Positions 34,101-36,227 of a stretch of DNA of 36,227 nt are shown here, piece after piece. The first letter of the stretch is position 1; every line of letters begins with the position of its first letter. The position numbers were made by a program, and so were the translations under genes. The stretch comes from Chromatiaceae bacterium (lineage in GTDB: Bacteria; Pseudomonadota; Gammaproteobacteria; Chromatiales; Chromatiaceae), in the NCBI GenBank assembly GCA_026984455.1, contig JALSSC010000066.1, positions 1 to 36,227 on the forward strand, given 5' to 3'. The notes under the pieces are model-generated. The model made no database searches, was not told the origin of the DNA, and worked only from the letters and a program-made list of their open reading frames with translations.

Positions 34101-35432
34101 TCACTCGAAGTACTCCCGGGTGAGCCGGAACACCACCGGACTCAACAGCGCCAGGGCGATCAGGTTCGGCACCGCCATGAGGGCGTTGAGGGTGTCGGCC
34201 AGCAACCAGATGAACTCCAACTTGAGCACCGCCCCGACGGGGATGGCGATCAGCCAGAGCACCCGAAAGGGGCGGATCGCCTTCACCCCCAACAGATATT
34301 CCACGCAGCGCTCGCCGTAGACGCTCCAACCCAAGGTCGTGGTAAAGGCGAACAGCACCAGACCGAAGGTCACCACGTACCCGCCCAGCCCGGGAAGGGC
34401 CTCGGCGAAGGCGAGAGAGGACAGGGCCGCACCGCTCTCGCCCGTGCTCCAGGCCCCTGACACCAGGATCACCAGACCGGTCAGGGTGCAGATTACGAGG
34501 GTATCGATGAAGGTACCAAGCATGGCCACGGTCCCCTGGCGCACGGGGCTGTCCGTACCGGCCGCGGCATGGGCGATGGGGGCGCTGCCCAGGCCCGCCT
34601 CGTTGGAGAAGATACCGCGGGCGACACCGAAGCGCAGGGCAGCCCACACCGTCGCCCCGGCAAAACCGCCCCCCGCGGCCACGGGGGTGAAGGCATGCGT
34701 GAACACCAGACCGAGGGCCGTGGGGATGCGCTCCAGGTGCAAGACCAAGACCGCCAGGGCCGCGAGCACATAGGCGAGCGCCATGAACGGCACCAGGGCC
34801 CCCGCCACCTCGGCGATACGGCGGATACCCCCCACCAGCACCAGGCCGGCGAACAGGGCAATCGTCAGGCCGCTCACCCACGCGGGAACGCCCAGGGCCG
34901 ATTGCAAGGCGTCGGCCACCGAGTTGGCCTGGACCATGTTGCCGATGCCGAAGCCCGCGACGGTCCCGAACAGGGCGAACAGGAAGCCGAGCCAGGCCCA
35001 ACGCCGCCCGAGCCCGTTGCGGATATAGTACATAGGGCCTCCCACGTGGTTGCCTTCGCTGTCCTGTTCCCGGAAGCGCACCGCAAGCACCGCCTCTGCA
35101 TACTTGGTGGCCATGCCCACCAGGGCAGTGCACCACATCCAGAACAGAGCACCTGGTCCTCCCAGGGCGATGGCGGTGGCCACACCGGCGATGTTGCCGG
35201 TCCCGATGGTGGCGGAAAGGGAGGTCATCAGGGCCTGAAAGGGGGTGATATCACCTGCCCCCAAGTCCCGCCGTCCCCGCCACAGCATGCGGAAACCGTA
35301 TCCCAAACGCCGCAGGGGCATGAATCCCAGGCCGATACTGAGGTAGAGCCCAACCCCCAGAATCAGCACTAACATGGCCGGTCCCCAGACCACCGCGTTG
35401 AAGGCGCCTACCCACTGTTCCAATCTCTGCAC
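34101..35432 (-). CDS. sodium:alanine (AGCS) family symporter
   Basis: A 443-residue inner-membrane amino-acid/Na+ symporter with about ten helices. Family signatures are LSATIGTGNIAGVATAIALG, NHVGGPMYYIRNGLG, FGIGNMVQANSVADAL and FSNEAGLGSAPIAHAAAG. It imports alanine or glycine with sodium. Start: GTG at 35432 (VQRLEQWVGAF) preceded by GGGGG; TTG at 35459 would add nine residues. A TATAGT lies upstream on the minus strand (near 35469-35474). The Na+ gradient it uses could be set by NhaD or Rnf elsewhere in the window. Confidence 0.92.
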   Translation of the reverse strand: MQRLEQWVGAFNAVVWGPAMLVLILGVGLYLSIGLGFMPLRRLGYGFRMLWRGRRDLGAGDITPFQALMTSLSATIGTGNIAGVATAIALGGPGALFWMWCTALVGMATKYAEAVLAVRFREQDSEGNHVGGPMYYIRNGLGRRWAWLGFLFALFGTVAGFGIGNMVQANSVADALQSALGVPAWVSGLTIALFAGLVLVGGIRRIAEVAGALVPFMALAYVLAALAVLVLHLERIPTALGLVFTHAFTPVAAGGGFAGATVWAALRFGVARGIFSNEAGLGSAPIAHAAAGTDSPVRQGTVAMLGTFIDTLVICTLTGLVILVSGAWSTGESGAALSSLAFAEALPGLGGYVVTFGLVLFAFTTTLGWSVYGERCVEYLLGVKAIRPFRVLWLIAIPVGAVLKLEFIWLLADTLNALMAVPNLIALALLSPVVFRLTREYFE

Positions 35433-35549
35433 CTGTATTTCCCCCGACCCCGGACTCAAGACCGGCAGACTATACCGCCAATCCAGGGAGACGGCAGAAA
35501 CCGCGCCATGGGCCGCCGCCGTCGGTGGTATCTTCGTGCCCCTTTAACA

Positions 35550-35555
35550 TATAAT
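35550..35555 (+). promoter_or_regulatory. consensus -10 box before the 119-aa membrane protein
   Basis: TATAAT at 35550-35555 is a perfect -10, 70 bases before the start at 35626. A good -35 is not obvious at 16-18 bases upstream. Confidence 0.45.
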
Positions 35556-35625
35556 GGGTACATAAGAAACACTCATGTTCATGTGGCGATCTTACCCGGC
35601 TCAGAACGCAAAGGAGAACACCGCC

Positions 35626-35985
35626 ATGGGTTTTTGCCGACGTGTCCGCACCTTCTCCATGCATCACGAATGGGTGGGCAACCTGTTCTCGCTGCTGGCG
35701 GTGGTGCTCCTGTTCGCCACCATCTGGGTCAGCCTCCAGTACTACCGGGAGATCGGCTCCTGGATCAGCGCCCGCCCGTTGGTGAACGCCATGCTCCTGG
35801 GCCTGGGCCTGATCGTGGAAGGCCTGCTCTTCCTGGGCCTGCTCGCCCTGGGCTCGGCGCGCCCAGGAGACGAAGACGAACGTTGCTTCGCCACCTTCCC
35901 CGGGCGGCGCAACGGCCCCTCTCCCCTCGACCCTTTTCGGCATTGGCTGCGCCACATCGAGAATGTGGGCAAGAAGCACCGCTGA
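35626..35985 (+). CDS. small two-helix membrane protein
   Basis: A 119-residue protein with two strong membrane helices (about 16-38, LFSLLAVVLLFATIWVSLQY; about 52-74, LLGLGLIVEGLLFLGLLALG) and a basic C-terminal tail ending ENVGKKHR. ATG 35626 has AAGGAG about 9 bases upstream; the frame starting at 35575 has no support. The final 30 residues resemble a short cytosolic tail. Function unknown; it is divergent from the AGCS symporter gene. Confidence 0.7.
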   Translation: MGFCRRVRTFSMHHEWVGNLFSLLAVVLLFATIWVSLQYYREIGSWISARPLVNAMLLGLGLIVEGLLFLGLLALGSARPGDEDERCFATFPGRRNGPSPLDPFRHWLRHIENVGKKHR

Positions 35986-36227
35986 TTGAAACGGCACGAT
36001 CTCCTGAATGCTTTGCTCTTGGCCTCTGGCCCCGGCCCCGCTGAAGCGGCGGCTTTCCCTCGTTCGGTCCGAGGAAGGCCTTGCGGATTCCTCAGGACAC
36101 CGCCCGCGAGGCCCGCGACGGGGACCTGCCGAGCCTTTTGCGCTGTACGTAAGTGATTGATCCGAGGGATCGTGTGAAGGGAGTGAAATTTCTTTTACCC
36201 CAAGCACGAACCAAGGATCAAAGGGTT

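Overview
The window is a gene-dense, GC-rich stretch of bacterial chromosome. Gene content and order point to a gammaproteobacterium: comEC-exbB-exbD-lpxK-Trm112-kdsB in one run, an rsx/rnf ABCDGE operon, a YceF-type Maf protein, BolA, PPK2 and NhaD. Two secreted Gly/Tyr/Pro-rich proteins resemble sulfur globule proteins in composition. A sulfur-oxidising Chromatiales/Ectothiorhodospiraceae-like host is therefore possible, but this is inference only. No phage, integrase, transposase or CRISPR array is visible.

Layout. 216-6932 (minus): a probable metal-responsive pair, namely a frameshifted outer-membrane protein gene and a MerT-like protein, lies behind a textbook MerR-family promoter at 7069-7099. 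It is followed by comEC, exbB, exbD, lpxK, a Trm112-like gene and kdsB, most of them overlapping by a few bases. 7370-10731: a DUF2062 membrane protein overlapping a convergent small membrane protein, guanine deaminase, an unknown protein, a secreted Gly/Tyr-rich protein and a CarS-like membrane protein. 10743-16833: an L,D-transpeptidase, a 1351-residue membrane protein of unknown function, a metallophosphoesterase and a glycine-zipper lipoprotein. 16967-18599: DUF1820, a P-loop-like protein and BolA. 18795-24041: the complete rsxABCDGE set, facing a minus-strand pair of nhaD and an RpfC-like hybrid histidine kinase (24031-27395). 27643-29926: tRNA-Leu(UAA), a second Gly/Tyr-rich secreted protein and a CNNM/CorC protein. 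30061-33344: yceF, a deletion-damaged GDP-fucose synthase/GDP-mannose dehydratase locus, a trypsin-like protease and PPK2. 33345-36227: a non-coding stretch with a 150-bp inverted-repeat element and a sigma-54-type promoter, a 52-residue protein, an AGCS alanine/Na+ symporter and a small membrane protein.

How parts may work together. The Rnf ion pump, NhaD and the kinase coupled to nhaD could form a sodium/pH and redox module. LpxK and KdsB serve lipid A and Kdo supply. The most notable oddities are the MerR operator with no regulator gene in the window, the frameshift in its first gene, the fcl/gmd deletion scar, the two paralogous MMNPS-motif secreted proteins, the sigma-54 promoter before a tiny ORF, and the large uncharacterised membrane protein.
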